Shown one piece after another: positions 48,384 through 59,879 of a stretch of DNA of 64,000 nucleotides (the stretch's first letter is position 1; each line of letters begins with the position of its first letter). The DNA is from Lonicera japonica (Eukaryota; Streptophyta; Magnoliopsida; Dipsacales; Caprifoliaceae). The stretch spans positions 36,301,226 through 36,365,225 of the forward strand of contig CM038467.1 of assembly GCA_021464415.1 (NCBI GenBank), given 5' to 3'. The position numbers and the translations under genes are program-made. The notes under the pieces are model-generated. The model saw nothing but the letters and a program-made list of their open reading frames with translations, made no database searches and was not told the DNA's origin.

Positions 48384-51300
48384 CTAATATACTCGGGCGC
48401 ATTTTGACACGCTCCCACTATCGTCCGAGCCCTCCTCGGGAGTAAGATCAACAACTGGGACGCCAGGAACAGGAGGAACTGCCGCCTGAGAAGGCCCCAT
48501 GGACTGGACCGGTGCCGTAGGACGGATCACCGACGATCGGGAACGCCTGGAAGTCCACCGACAACTACTGCTCCTCCGAGAATCCGTCCGGGCATGAGAA
48601 GAAGTCAGGGGGTCGTCCGGCCGTAACCGTAAGGAGATGTCAATAGCCCTCTGGTAATCACGCATGTAGGCTGGAGGGTCTCGACCGACATACTGGAGCA
48701 GGTTCCAGCTGTAGAGGTACTGGGCATGCCAAGCCCGTAGATCTGCCACCCGAACTATACTCACCCGCTAAGAGGTACCCAAAAGTATCAAACATAAAGA
48801 AGATAAAAGAATCAGCACAGTCAAAATAGATAGATATAGATGTAAAGGTATCAAGAGAAGTTGAAGAAAAGTACCTCATCATCAGGGCGACCACCAGATA
48901 GTCAAAAGTATCCTCAGGAAGAGGGTACTCCGGGACGGGATATCGATGTAATCCAGCGCCAACGTAAGAGATGTCCCTGGGGAGTGGGGGTAGATCTACC
49001 CACGGAATAGATACACAAGGAAGACCCCGCCGGAACACCAGCAGAAGTGGACCCGCCCTCCTCACGGATCGGGAACAAGGAGGCCGGGATGAAGAACCCC
49101 CGAAACCTGGAGATCGGGCAGGAGGACCCATGACAGTCGACGAAAGAGGAGTCAACGTGGCGTAGGTACGGACCCCCGGAGGATCCACTATGGCCGTCGC
49201 CCTCAAAGGAGGTACCCCACTAAAAGGAGTAGCCACCGCAGCTGGAGGAGTCCGCCCGAACTGCTCGTAGTCTGCCCCAAGGTCCGCAGGCTCCCAGGAC
49301 CTCTCAGACAACCCGCTCTCAGCCCGCTCTCCCCTCAGCAGCCTCAGCAGCAGCAAAAAGGACCCCCGGAGACACAGAAGGGCCGGTGGGAAACTCGAAA
49401 CCCTCAGTACGCTGCTCCCTCACAGGTGTCGCCTGAGGTGACGGCTCCGGAACCGCTGTCGCATCACCTCCCTTGCCCTCTGGCCGACCACTGCCCTCGG
49501 CCGCAGCAGGAACATCCCTCTCTCCCTCAGGATCCTCGTCCTCAGAATCCGGAATATTGTCCCTCTGATCAGGGATAGGTGGCAAGTGACCCGGAATCGC
49601 CCTAGCTAAATGGGTCTGTCCCCGTATGTAGTTGGAATCACCTCCCAATGCCCGGTACCTCTCATAAAAGACCCATCCCCGAGTCTCCTTCGGCTCCCTC
49701 ATCAGATAACGGGCAGCAAAAATGGGGTAGTCTCCCTCCTCGACGAACGTCTGGAAGCCGAGTCCGTCGACCAAGGCTTGCACCGTCACCGGATCGATCT
49801 CGCCCGTCCACCTCATCAGGACAGGAGGGAATAATGGAACACAAGGCCACTGGGACGGCGTGTGCTGGCGAATGACCCTCTCGCCCAAGTAGAAGAGAAG
49901 GCCGTACTCATCCCGGATAAGCCGCCTAGTCCTCGAGGCGGTCAGAGCACGGCCATACCCATAATGGGGACCCAGATCACCCCAAGGGGCCCACTCAACC
50001 TGAAAAGAGAACAAGTTTTTTATTTTTCAGTAATTTATATATATTCTATCTAACTATTGAAGAGCAAGAAAACTAAAAGTATTTTACCTGCTCCTCCCGC
50101 AGATCGTGGACAGCAGCAGCTCCGGTCTCCCGAGTCCGGTATACATAGGGAGCTCGATAGTTCCCCGTAATGAATCGGCGGAGAAAAGGGAACTGGTCCT
50201 CGTTCTCAACGAGGAGATCCACTTGGGCGCGACCCAGGCGGGTATAAGCAACAAACCAACTCTGAAAAGGAAAGATAAAAAGAAATCAGCAAGGATCAAC
50301 AGGTCATATGTAAAGAACTAAAGCACAAAAGGACTAAAGTATGTACCTCCCACAGTAGAGAAAAGCCCTTGAGGTTCAGGGCTAAATGGCGAGAGACATG
50401 GTCCATGGCATCATAGAGGACTGCAAGAATGAAGCCTCCCCAGTCATAGTCAAACATGAGGCTGAAGTCCCGAAGATAGGGCAACCACCAAAGATGAGCC
50501 GTGTCCCCACCACGAGCCTCGAATAAATCATGGAGTGTCAGTAGAAGAAGGACGCGGGCATACTGGCGCGCCTCCTGACGGGTCATAGGAACCCCTGAAG
50601 CAACTAGCCGAGCTCTCTCTGTGGCTAGTCGCGTAATCAAGATACCCCGAGGAATCGTATCACCGGAACTCCGTCGCTCCGGGAACCATCCAAGCGCACT
50701 AACAATACCCTCTGCCATCAGACGCAAAGGGACATCGATCTGAATAGGGACCCCCCTGAAGGAATCCCGGTCAGAGCAAAAAGATCAAGGGGTGTCATCG
50801 TCATCTCACCCCAGCTCCAATGGAAGGTATGAGTAGTATCCCACCAATGGCAAGCCAGTGCCGACACCAAAACTGCCGCCCTAGAAACCCGCTCTGGGAG
50901 GGCGTCGAAGAGGGAGCCAAAAGGAGTCGCAAGAATCAACTCCTGGACAGGGGCCGGTGCCCGTCGCCACTCCGAAGATATAGTGTTGGGAGAACCCCAA
51001 CCCGGCCAACCCACTGCGGCAAGAGACGAGTATGAGGTTAAGGGGTAAATTAGTAATTTTCCAAACTGAGGGTACTTTGGTGAGGTTATAAGAGATATGG
51101 TAAATTATGTAATTTTCCAAATGAGTACTTTGGTAAATTATGTAATTATAAGAAACCTGAGGGTACTTTGGTAAGGTAATGTAATGAGAGTTTAGGGCTA
51201 TAAGGGTAAATTTATGTAATTTTCCAAACCTGAGGGTACTTTGGTGTAATGAGAGATATGGGGTTATAGAGTAAAATTATTATTTTCCAAACCAGGGCTT

Positions 51301-53433
51301 TGGTGTAAATTATGAGATATGGGGCTATAAGGGTAAATTATGTAATTTTCCAAACCTGAGGGTACTTTGGTGTAATTATGAGAGATATGGGGTTTGGTAA
51401 AATTATGTAATTCCAAATGAGACTTTGGTGTAATTTGAGATAGGGCTATAGGGGTAAATTATGTAATTTTCCAAACCTGAGGGTACTTTGGTGTAATTAT
51501 AATTATAGGGCTATAGGGGTAAATTAGTAATTTTCCAAATAGGGCTTTGGTGTAATTATGAGAGTTATAGGGCTATAAGCGTAAATTATGTAATTTTCCA
51601 AACTGAGGGTACTTTGGTGTAATTATGAGAGTTATAGGGCTATAGGGGTAAATTATGTAATTTTCCAAACTGAGGGTATTTTGGTGTAATTATAATTATA
51701 AGGCTATAAGTAAATTAGTAATTTTCCAAATAGGGCTTTGGTGTAATTATGAGAGATATGGGGTTATAGGGTAAATTATGTAATTTTCCAAACCTGAGGG
51801 TATTTTGGTGTAATTATGAGAGTTATAAGGCTTTGGTGTAATTATGAGAGATATGGGGTTATAGGGGTAAATTATATAATTTTCCAAACCTGAGGGTACT
51901 ATGGTGTAATTAAGAGAGATATGGGGTTATAGGGGTAAATTATGTAATTTTCCAAACCTGAGGGTACTTTGGTGTAATTATGAGAGATATGGGTTATAGG
52001 GGTAAATTATATAATTTTCCAAACCTGAGGGTACTATGTGTAATAAGAGAGATATGGGGTTATAGGGGTAAATTATGTAATTTTCCAAACCTGAGGGTAC
52101 TTTGGTGTAATTATGAGAGATATGGGGTTATAGGGGTAAATTATGTAATTTTCCAAACCTGAGGGTACTTTGGTGTAATTATGAGAGATATGGGGCTATA
52201 AGGGTAAATTATGTAATTTTCCAAACCTGAGGGTACTTTGGTGTAATTATGAGAGATATGGGGCTATAAGGGTAAATTATGTAATTTTCCAAACCTGAGG
52301 GTACTTTGGTGTAATTATGAGAGTTATAGGGCTATATGGGTAAATTATGTAATTTTCCAAACCTGAGGGTACTTTGGTGTAATTATGAGAGTTATAGGGC
52401 TATATGGGTAAATTATGTAATTCCAAACCTGAGGGTCTTTGGTGTAATTATGAGAGTTATAGGGCTATATGGGTAAATTATGTAATTTTCCAAACTGAGG
52501 GTACTTTGGTGTATATTATGAGAGTTATAGGGCTATAAGGGTAAATTATGTAATTTTCCGAAACCTGAGGGTACTTTGGTGTAATTATGAGAGATATGGG
52601 GTTATAGGGGTAAATTATGTAATTTTCCAAACCTGAGGGTACTTTGGTGTAATTATGAGAGATATGGGGTTATAGGGGTAAATTATGTAATTTTCCAAAC
52701 CTGAGGGTACTTTGGTGTAATTATGAGAGATATGGGGTTATAGGGGTAAATTATGTAATTTTCCAAACCTGAGGGTACTTGGGTGTAATTATAAGAGATA
52801 TGGGGTTATAAGGGTAAATTATGTAATTTTCCAAAACCTGAGGGTACTTTGGTGTAATTATGAAAGTACTTTGGTGTAAGGGTAAATTATGTAATTTTCC
52901 TAAAACCTGAGGGTACTTGGGTGTAATTATGAGAGATAGGGGGTTATAGGGGTAAATTATGTAATTTTTCAAAACTGAGGGTACTTTGGTGTAATTATGA
53001 GAGTTATAGGGTCATAGGGGTAGATTATGTTTTTTTTCCTAAAAACTAAGAGGTATCACAGGTAAAAGTATGTGTTCGCTAAAATCGGGCGTTATTCCTA
53101 GGCAGACATGCATACTGACATTATTGAAAATGAAATACAGGAAACGACAAGAAACAGAACAGATAAATACATAAAAAGAAGACATACCAGAGATCGACGG
53201 CGAATCTCGTGAGAGACAGGCTCCATCAAGAGCCACGGGACATCCGGGACTGGAGCAGCTCGGATAGCATCTCGATAAACCACTGCCCGGCCGCGGTCTA
53301 TCCCATCCTCATCATACCACTCCAAGTCCGCCCAGTCGTCATGATGAGGGCTGCAGCGGAGAACGCCCTGAGCGTCAGTGAAGGTGACCTCCTCCTGGTC
53401 ACCCTCCAGTCTGTCGAGATGAGCAGGGTCCAT
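48384..53433 (-). pseudogene. Antisense plant-mobile-domain (PMD) gene with introns, copy B
   Basis: Five exons are inferred: 53433-53188, 51013-50347, 50261-50088, 49999-48875 and 48767-48384. The introns have GT and AG borders. Exon 1 encodes an acidic start (MDPAHLDRLEGDQ). Exon 2 holds the PMD core: TPFGSLFDALPERV, ACHWWDTTHTFHWSWGEMT, PLDLFALTGIPSGG, YARVLLLLTLHDLF, and DYDWGGFILAVLYDAM. PMD proteins such as Arabidopsis MAIN and MAIL1 act in the nucleus in transposon silencing. The tail is acidic and Ser/Arg-rich. Lesions are a one-G loss in the G run near 50751-50756 and an insertion near 49315 with a stop. Joining exon 1 to exon 2 also leaves a one-base phase conflict, so one border is wrong or mutated. 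Intron 1 is almost wholly minisatellite. Confidence 0.8.
51036..53032 (+). repeat. 68-bp minisatellite, about 30 copies
   Basis: A unit such as AATTTTCCAAACCTGAGGGT with following ACTTTGGTGTAATTATGAGA and GATATGGGGTTATAGGGGTA recurs with a 68-bp period (for example 52621 and 52689). Units near 51050-51900 are eroded and shorter; those at 52000-52750 are the most regular. Tandem repeats behind integrase are known in Tat-lineage elements. Here the array fills intron 1 of the antisense PMD gene. Confidence 0.95.
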
Positions 53434-53571
53434 CGGTATAAGTAGAATGAATGGAAAAGGTCGGAAAAGTCAGAAACACGGCAGAGCTTCCGCCCTAGAA
53501 AGAAGAGAGAATGAGAGCTAGAAAGAGAAAGAGAAATGAGAGAATGAGGTGGAATGAGCTCAGCAAGAGGC

Positions 53572-53654
53572 TTATATAGTGGGTCAGTTTGTCGCGCGAC
53601 AAATGGTCACATTGTCGCGCGACAAAGAGCTTCCCACCGAAGTGTCGCGCGACA
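53572..53654 (-). promoter_or_regulatory. Promoter of the antisense PMD gene
   Basis: On the minus strand, TATATAA (53572-53578) lies about 140 bp before the exon 1 ATG. Three perfect TGTCGCGCGACA palindromes stand upstream at 53590-53601, 53613-53624 and 53643-53654. The nearest one is 11 bp from the TATA box. Confidence 0.72.
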
Positions 53655-54974
53655 ATCTCCCATCTCCCCTGATTTTTTGACCTCTTTCTCATTTTTACCT
53701 CCTGCAGGAGGACTTCCGAGGAGCAGGTCTCGAAAAAATTGCTAAAATCGCACACCCATGATGAAGATTTCAACGAGCAAACTTCCAAATCATCTCTCCG
53801 AAAAATGCGAGAACAGAATGCCACGATTAAAAGTAGTCTCTGATCCCACAGAAGGACCAAGACCATCAATTAAGAAAAAGCAGAATAGCGAGATAAGACG
53901 GGAATAGAAAAAAATTGAAAGAGGAGAAAAGAGGAGAAACCCGCATGAGCGCCCAAAGCAAGCGAGAGAAACAGAAATGTAGAGTGACAGGGAGAGCCAC
54001 ACCAAAAGTGATAGCTAGGCCAAAACGGCTCAGGGCTTCGTTTTAGGGTGAGTAAGGCTCCTGATCACGACAAAGGGATGAAAAGACTCCTGGTCAAAAA
54101 CAGAGAGGGCCAGGAAAAGTCTTTCCCAAAAGAGGGAGAAATAAGGGCATCAAAAAACAGAAAACGATGTTGGGCCCACCAAAAAGAGAAACTGAGAAAA
54201 GAACAGGGATCAGAGATTGGACCTTCAAAACAAATTTTCTTTTCAGCACGATACAGAAGAGATGGTTTGGAAAATCCTCGAATCATCACGATGCGGAAAG
54301 CAAAGAAAATCGAAGACTGCCTTCTGAGAAAAGTATCCTCACTCGAGGAAAAACATGAGAACAAAATTCAAGAAAGATACAGGAAAGCGGACATTCGGAT
54401 AAGATTAGACCTCGAGGAGCTCTTTCCACCCTCACGAAAACTTCTCTCTCTCACTCTAAGCAGTCTAAAGAGAGATAAATTAAAATTTTGCAAAATCACA
54501 AACGCAAGCCCTCTCCAGAGGCAAAATCACAAGCCCTCTCCAGAGCCCAAAGGCTCATCAAAGTCTCCCAGAGAGGAAAGTTGAAAGTTCTTTTTCTTTC
54601 TTCTTTCACTAGTAGCCCTCCTAGTGAGGCACGAAGCACCTGAGGCGAAGCCCTCCGGTAGTCCTCCACCTGAGGCGAAGCCCTCCCAGAGAGGCACAAC
54701 GGTAGTCCTCCCACCTGAGGCGAAGCCCTCCCAGAGAGGCACAACGGTAGTCCTCCCATCTGAGGCAAGTGGAGCAAGTCAAAGCCCTCGAGAGAGGCAA
54801 TGAGGTAACAAAAGCCCTCTCCGGAGGCAAAACCAAACACGAAGCCCTCTTCGGAGGCACTCACAAGCACTTTTTGCATAAACACTTCTTTAGAATTCAT
54901 GCGGGAGCCATGGATCATGGTCTCTTCCAGTCGCCTCAATTCCTTGCAAGCAAGGAGCTTGAGTCGAGAGGGTC
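53655..54974 (+). other. 3' untranslated region of Tat copy B and polypurine stretch
   Basis: No supported gene. A 178-codon open frame at 54048-54584 is lysine-rich and unlike known domains. The hairpin-like repeat array lies at 54507-54859. The last bases before the LTR (GAGTCGAGAGGGTC) are the most purine-rich stretch and probably hold the polypurine tract. Confidence 0.6.
54507..54859 (+). repeat. Repeated hairpin-like motif AGCCCTC...GAGGCA
   Basis: Units with conserved arms and a changing middle are at 54507, 54614, 54679, 54724, 54783, 54813 and 54843, with weaker ones between. The arms pair as GCCTC/GAGGC with one bulged C. Between 54669 and 54760 there is also a 45-bp tandem period. 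Confidence 0.7.
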
Positions 54975-56533
54975 TGTAGACACCCCGATCCGTGACCCCC
55001 GCAAGAACCCTAACGACCTACGAGACTACTATTTTTGGAGTCCGGGACCCACCCGAACACCCGAAACTACCCTAGGGGGGTTTTGTTGCGCGACAAACCT
55101 ATTTTTATGAAGGATTGTCATACGACATATCACATTGTCGCGCGACAATCATTGGAATGTCGCGCGACAATCCCACTATGTCGCGCGACAATCCCTCTCT
55201 GCACCCGACCAACCACTTTCTGACACATCACAGTGTCAGGACCCATCACTTCAGTCGTTTGTCGCACGACATATAGGAATGTCGCGCGACAAACAGATGT
55301 GTCGCGTGACACTTGCCTTTTTTGGGGAAATGTCGCGCGACAATCTTCCCCGAGCAGTATAAATAGGCCAACACCCCCAAGGGTTCAAGGCAGCGACTTG
55401 AATCGGGAAAATCTGGAGCTTTAGTCTGATTTTATTATCAAGCATTTTATATTAACATCTTATCTCTGAAGAATTATCGGATCTATTCCCGACACTCGAC
55501 GTGTCTCGTCTCTGGAATCGAATTCTCGGAAATATCTGAAGAAGGAAAAGATTATTATCGCCGGAAATCTCTCCGCCGAATCATATTTTCTTTCTTATTA
55601 TTATTCTCGTCGGGAAGGTAAAGAAAGTCCCTTCTAGTATTTAAATTAGATATCTGTGTACTTGTTTTACTTCTGTTGTTCTGTCCACGTTTTATTTGAA
55701 TAAACTTATTGCCAAGTTACAAATAGTCTACCGTTTTCAAAACAAAAGACCCTGATAAAACCATTTGCAAAACCAGAATAGTAAGTATGTTATCGTCCGG
55801 ATAAAATTCTGTTTTCAAAACCCAGACTGATACGACTTATCTAGGAATTAGAATCAAACATATCTTGTCTTCTCTATAGACTGCGACGTGATTGATAATT
55901 CTCCCCAAAGAGTTCTAGTTCCATATTAAATCAGTCCCGACATAGATCCGAACTTTTACAAAAGTAAACACAACACGAGAAAACCGTCATTATCTGAGGA
56001 AATAATACGGGATACTCTTTCAAAAATAGAAGGTTTTTGTCATTTGTATTTACATCTTTCAATAATAAAAAATCGGATCTCGGAACACAAAGGTTTCTAT
56101 CCCTCTCCCGTTTTCCCCCAGAATTTAGGGTTTTCATTTGAAAAGTAGTAGACTGTCAGTAAAAGCATCCAAGTTTTTCAACATAGAATAAACATATAAG
56201 ACCACTAGAGACCGAAAGGGCGGAATGGGTGCTTAACACCTTCCCAAACCGTAATATAGTTCTCGAACCCTATAGAATCCTGGTTTCGCAGAAGAATGTG
56301 TAAAGAAAGGCTTATCTGTAGCCTCTCCCCTTACACAACCCTTTTTGTCCGTTTTCTCGTAAAACGTACTGGCGACTCTGAACGAACCCCTTTGCATCTA
56401 GAATAGACGTAGGGACACCCGATATGAATCATCAAACAACTCCAAGCAAATGGAGCGACGAAATCCCTTCCGACGCTTCAGACGCCCAACGGACGGGGAC
56501 GAGACCCGGGGGTCGCATTTGCGGATTCTCACA
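54975..56533 (+). repeat. 3' LTR of Tat copy B
   Basis: The ends match the 5' LTR. The palindromes are at 55084, 55136, 55158, 55179, 55260, 55280, 55300 and 55331; the one at 55116 has decayed to TGTCATACGACA. The TATA box is at 55358-55365. CTTAG follows at 56534-56538. Confidence 0.95.
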
Positions 56534-56538
56534 CTTAG

Positions 56539-57173
56539 CAAAGAAATTACTCTATAATAAATGTAGAGACAAGAATTATCAAAGTGAACTCCATTTCTCT
56601 CTCTAGAAGAAACTATTACAAGCTCTCTATATGTTAAGAAATTGAGAAAATAAAAGTAAGACTCTCTAACACAACAATGAAGACTATAAATAGGAGAGTT
56701 GTGTTGGATGCTAAAATAATAAACAATGCTTTTTATTTTTATTTTTTTTATTTTTATTTTTATTGTTTATTTTTGGTGGAGAATTCCACTTTCTTGGATG
56801 CTCTTTGGTCACATGGAGAATTCCACTTTCTTTCTTGGATGCTCTTCATGGACATGGAGACTTTCTTTCTTGGATGCTCTTTAATCACATGGACATGGAG
56901 ACTTTCTTGAATTCTTTTTGTCCATGGAAAATTCCACTATCTTGAATTCTTTTTGACCATGGAAAATTCTAATATTGTATTAAATACAATATTTCTTGAA
57001 ATCTAAAGACACCAAAATAAACACAAAAATATGCCTTTCCAAGCATTGTTAAATACAAAAGTGCTACGAGACTAATCGCGAAATAAGTTGGCAAACCGAG
57101 TAGTTTTAGAGAAATAAACGCGTCAAACAACTCCGAAAATGAGCAAATGAATGACAATATTAAGCGTTTATCA
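56539..57173 (-). mobile_element. 5' LTR of C2, second part
   Basis: This continues 36081-37240 after the Tat B insertion and ends in AAGCGTTTATCA, the reverse complement of the LTR start. The next base belongs to the LTR remnant of D. Confidence 0.92.
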
Positions 57174-57519
57174 GATAATTTTCATATGATGATTTGACTT
57201 TGTATGCCTTGTATACATAGATCTCAAGCATTAATGAGGAGATGATACACTTGTGTATTTCTTACTAGCCTATGTCCATTCTTTTTTTGAATGAGATACT
57301 TTTCATTGCCAAGCATGATTAGTCTTTGATATTCATGGAAACACCATCAATTTGAGATTTTAATCTTTTAATACTTTAATCTTAAATAAAGCCTTGGACT
57401 CGTAATCACCACATCGTCTTTCCGACTATCCTTGTGGTTCGACACTTGGACTTACCAAGTATTATAACTTGACAACCTGCACTTGGGTACCTAAGCACGG
57501 AAGTATTTTCGGCGCATTA
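57174..57519 (+). mobile_element. 3' LTR remnant of element D
   Basis: The remnant starts inside the LTR (GATAATTTTCATATGATG), has an internal deletion near 57380, and ends GGCGCATTA. That is the family end GGCGCGTCA with one G to A and one C to T change. CTATA follows at 57520-57524, matching the left duplication at 20673-20677. Confidence 0.8.
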
Positions 57520-57524
57520 CTATA

Positions 57525-57934
57525 AATAGGAGTGTTGTGTTGGATGCCAAAAATAAACAATATATTTTTTTTATTTTTGGTGGATAAATCCACTATCTTG
57601 GATGCTCTTTAATCACATGGAGAATTTTACTTTCTTTCTTTAATCACATGGAGACTTTCACTTTCTTGGATGCTCTTTAATCACATGGAGACTTTCACTT
57701 TCTTGGATTCCTTTTGTCCGATGAAAAATTTCACCGTTGAATTAAATACAATATTTCTTGAAATCTAAAGACACCAAAATAAACACAAAATGTGCCTTTT
57801 CAAGCATTGTAAAATACAAAAGTGTAACGAGACTAATCGCGAAATAAGTTGACAAATCGAGTAGTTTTAGAGAAATAAACGCGTCAAACAATTCCGAAAA
57901 TGAGTGTATGAATGACAATATTAAGCGTTTATCA
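57525..57934 (-). mobile_element. Right half of the older minus-strand Athila LTR
   Basis: It resumes at AATAGGAGTGTTGTGTTGG exactly where 20677 breaks off and ends AAGCGTTTATCA. Divergence from the other LTRs is higher than theirs from each other, as expected for the oldest layer. Confidence 0.82.
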
Positions 57935-58126
57935 TTATTATTTATTTATTTTTAGGTGAAAATTTTTATTCTAGATCACCCTTCCGGGCTTATGCCCAAA
58001 AATTTGTACATTAATCTTCGCATAAGTCCACCAAGAGGCCAACCACTACTAAGGCATCCTACTCGTTTACTTACTTCTTCCGAAATGGATAATGAGAACA
58101 ATGAGTCAAATACCGGAGAGAACAAA
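57935..58126 (+). pseudogene. gag: Athila leader end and first codons of gag, fragment
   Basis: An acceptor-like TTTTTAG is followed by the reading DHPSGLMPKNLYINLRIS and the gag start MDNENNESNTGEN (ATG 58085-58087). The frame then runs directly into LTR sequence (CTACTCGGTTTGCC), so gag is cut after 13 codons. Confidence 0.75.
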
Positions 58127-59879
58127 CTACTCGGTTTGCCAACTTATTTCGCGATTAGTCTCGTAGCACTTTTGTATTTTACAATATTTGGAAAGGCACA
58201 TTTTGTGTTTATTTTGGTGTCTTTAGATTTTAAGAAATATTGTATTTAATACAATGGTAAAAAATTTCATGGACAAAAAGAATCCAAGAAAGTGGAAGTT
58301 TCCATGTGATCAAAAATCATCTAAGAAAGTGAAAATCTCCATGTGATTATAGAGCATCTAAGAACATGAAATTCTCCATGTGATTAAAGAACATCCAAGA
58401 TAGTGGATTTATCCACCAAAAATAAAAAAAGCATTGTTTATTTTTGATCCAAAAAGCATCCAAGATAGTGGATTTATCCACAAAAAAAAAAACTAAAAAG
58501 TTTATTCCTCCAAAAACTTTTTTATAGTCTTCATTGCTGCTTTAGAGAGGGGTCCATTTATTACTTCTCATTTCTCAATATATAGAGAGCTTGTAATAAT
58601 TTGTTCTAGAGAGATAAATGGAGTTCACTTTTTAAATTCTTGTCTCTATATTTATTATGGAGTAAATTTTTTTACTAAGGCTAAAAGATGAAAATTGCAA
58701 TGCATTAATTATGTAAATTCAATTCTCATTCCATTGTTAGTATTGTTAAATATTTTTTTGAATAATTCATATTCTCCATTTTTTCAACCCTTCATAAGCT
58801 AGTAAGATAATTTTATGATGATTTGTTTAATACTTTTTGACTTTGATTTGCCCAACATATTTAAGAGATAATTTTTATTTGTACTTTGTATACATAGATC
58901 TCAACCATTAATGAGAAAATTATATACTTGTGTATTTCTTACTAGCCTATGTTCATTCTTTCTTTGAATGAGATATTTTCATTGCCAAGCATGATTACTC
59001 TTCGATATTCATAAAAACACCATAAATTTGATATTTTAATCTTTGAATACTTTAATGATATGTTGAGTGCTTTCTACACTTTATGTGATTTTCAGACTCA
59101 CTATCTAATTAGTTAAAGTGTTGCCAAAGAGGATCTTTTAAATTTATGTCATAAACAACTTCATTAATCATTTTAAGGATTCAATTCGTATTTATCAAAT
59201 AAGTCTATATAGGCCAGTTTGACCTCCACCTAGACCTCCCAATCTTAGACAAATGAAATGTTATGATTTATCGAACTAAACTCCTTGTAGTTGGCCATTT
59301 TCATAATCAAGTCATTTGCCTAGGGGAAACTAACGACGAGTTCTTAAATGCCTAGTTTAAATTTATGCCTTTTCTTTTTATGTATTTTAAGTTTGAATCT
59401 TGGTTGACATTATATAGGAATGGGTTGCACTTGCTTCACACCCTTTGTCACAAGATAAAAACGAGAGATACACTTGTGTTGATTTTTTCTTACACCTTTT
59501 CTTTATATGGCATTTATATGGGAATGAGTTGTTTTTACTCCACACCCTTTTGCTTAATAATGGGTAAAATACTCAACACTTAGGAATTGCATTGAGAACT
59601 TTGAATGAGGTTGATTCTACTTAACTTTGCAAAACAAATGAATTCTATAATGCCTTAACCTTTTTTCATCTATTGTTAAATCATTTTAATTTTTATTGCA
59701 AGACTTTAAAATCAATCATTAAAATCAACCAATTAAATTTTCTTAACAAAACCTTGGACTCCTAATTACCACATCATCTTTCCGACTATCTTTGTGGTTC
59801 AACACTTTGACTTACCAAGTATTATAACTTGACAACCTGCACTTGGGTACCTAAGTACAGAAGTATTTTCGGCGTGTCA
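58127..59879 (+). mobile_element. Athila LTR lacking its first bases
   Basis: Plus-strand LTR from the CTACTCGGTTTGCC part to GGCGTGTCA. It lacks roughly the first 70 bp and is joined at its end to an oppositely oriented leader. Confidence 0.85.

Larger units (their letters stand above)
37241..56533 (+). mobile_element. Full-length Tat/Ogre-like retrotransposon, copy B (19.3 kb)
   Basis: Two near-identical LTRs (1561 and 1559 bp) begin TGTAGACACC and end GATTCTCACA. The 5-bp duplication CTTAG, a tRNA-Arg-type primer site, gag-pol with two RNase H domains, two antisense genes, a minisatellite and a polypurine stretch before the 3' LTR complete the element. By eye the LTRs differ at about two dozen positions, mostly C/T or G/A. 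The Gag-Pol frame keeps its register across about 6.9 kb but holds eight nonsense codons, so the copy cannot make Gag-Pol on its own. Confidence 0.95.

Noticed and set aside
51036..53032. CRISPR-like array
   Set aside because: Units are directly adjacent with no unique spacers; it is a eukaryotic minisatellite.
54048..54584. 178-codon plus-strand open frame in the Tat B 3' UTR
   Set aside because: Lysine/glutamate-rich with no recognisable domain, runs into the hairpin repeat, and no TATA box or second copy supports it.
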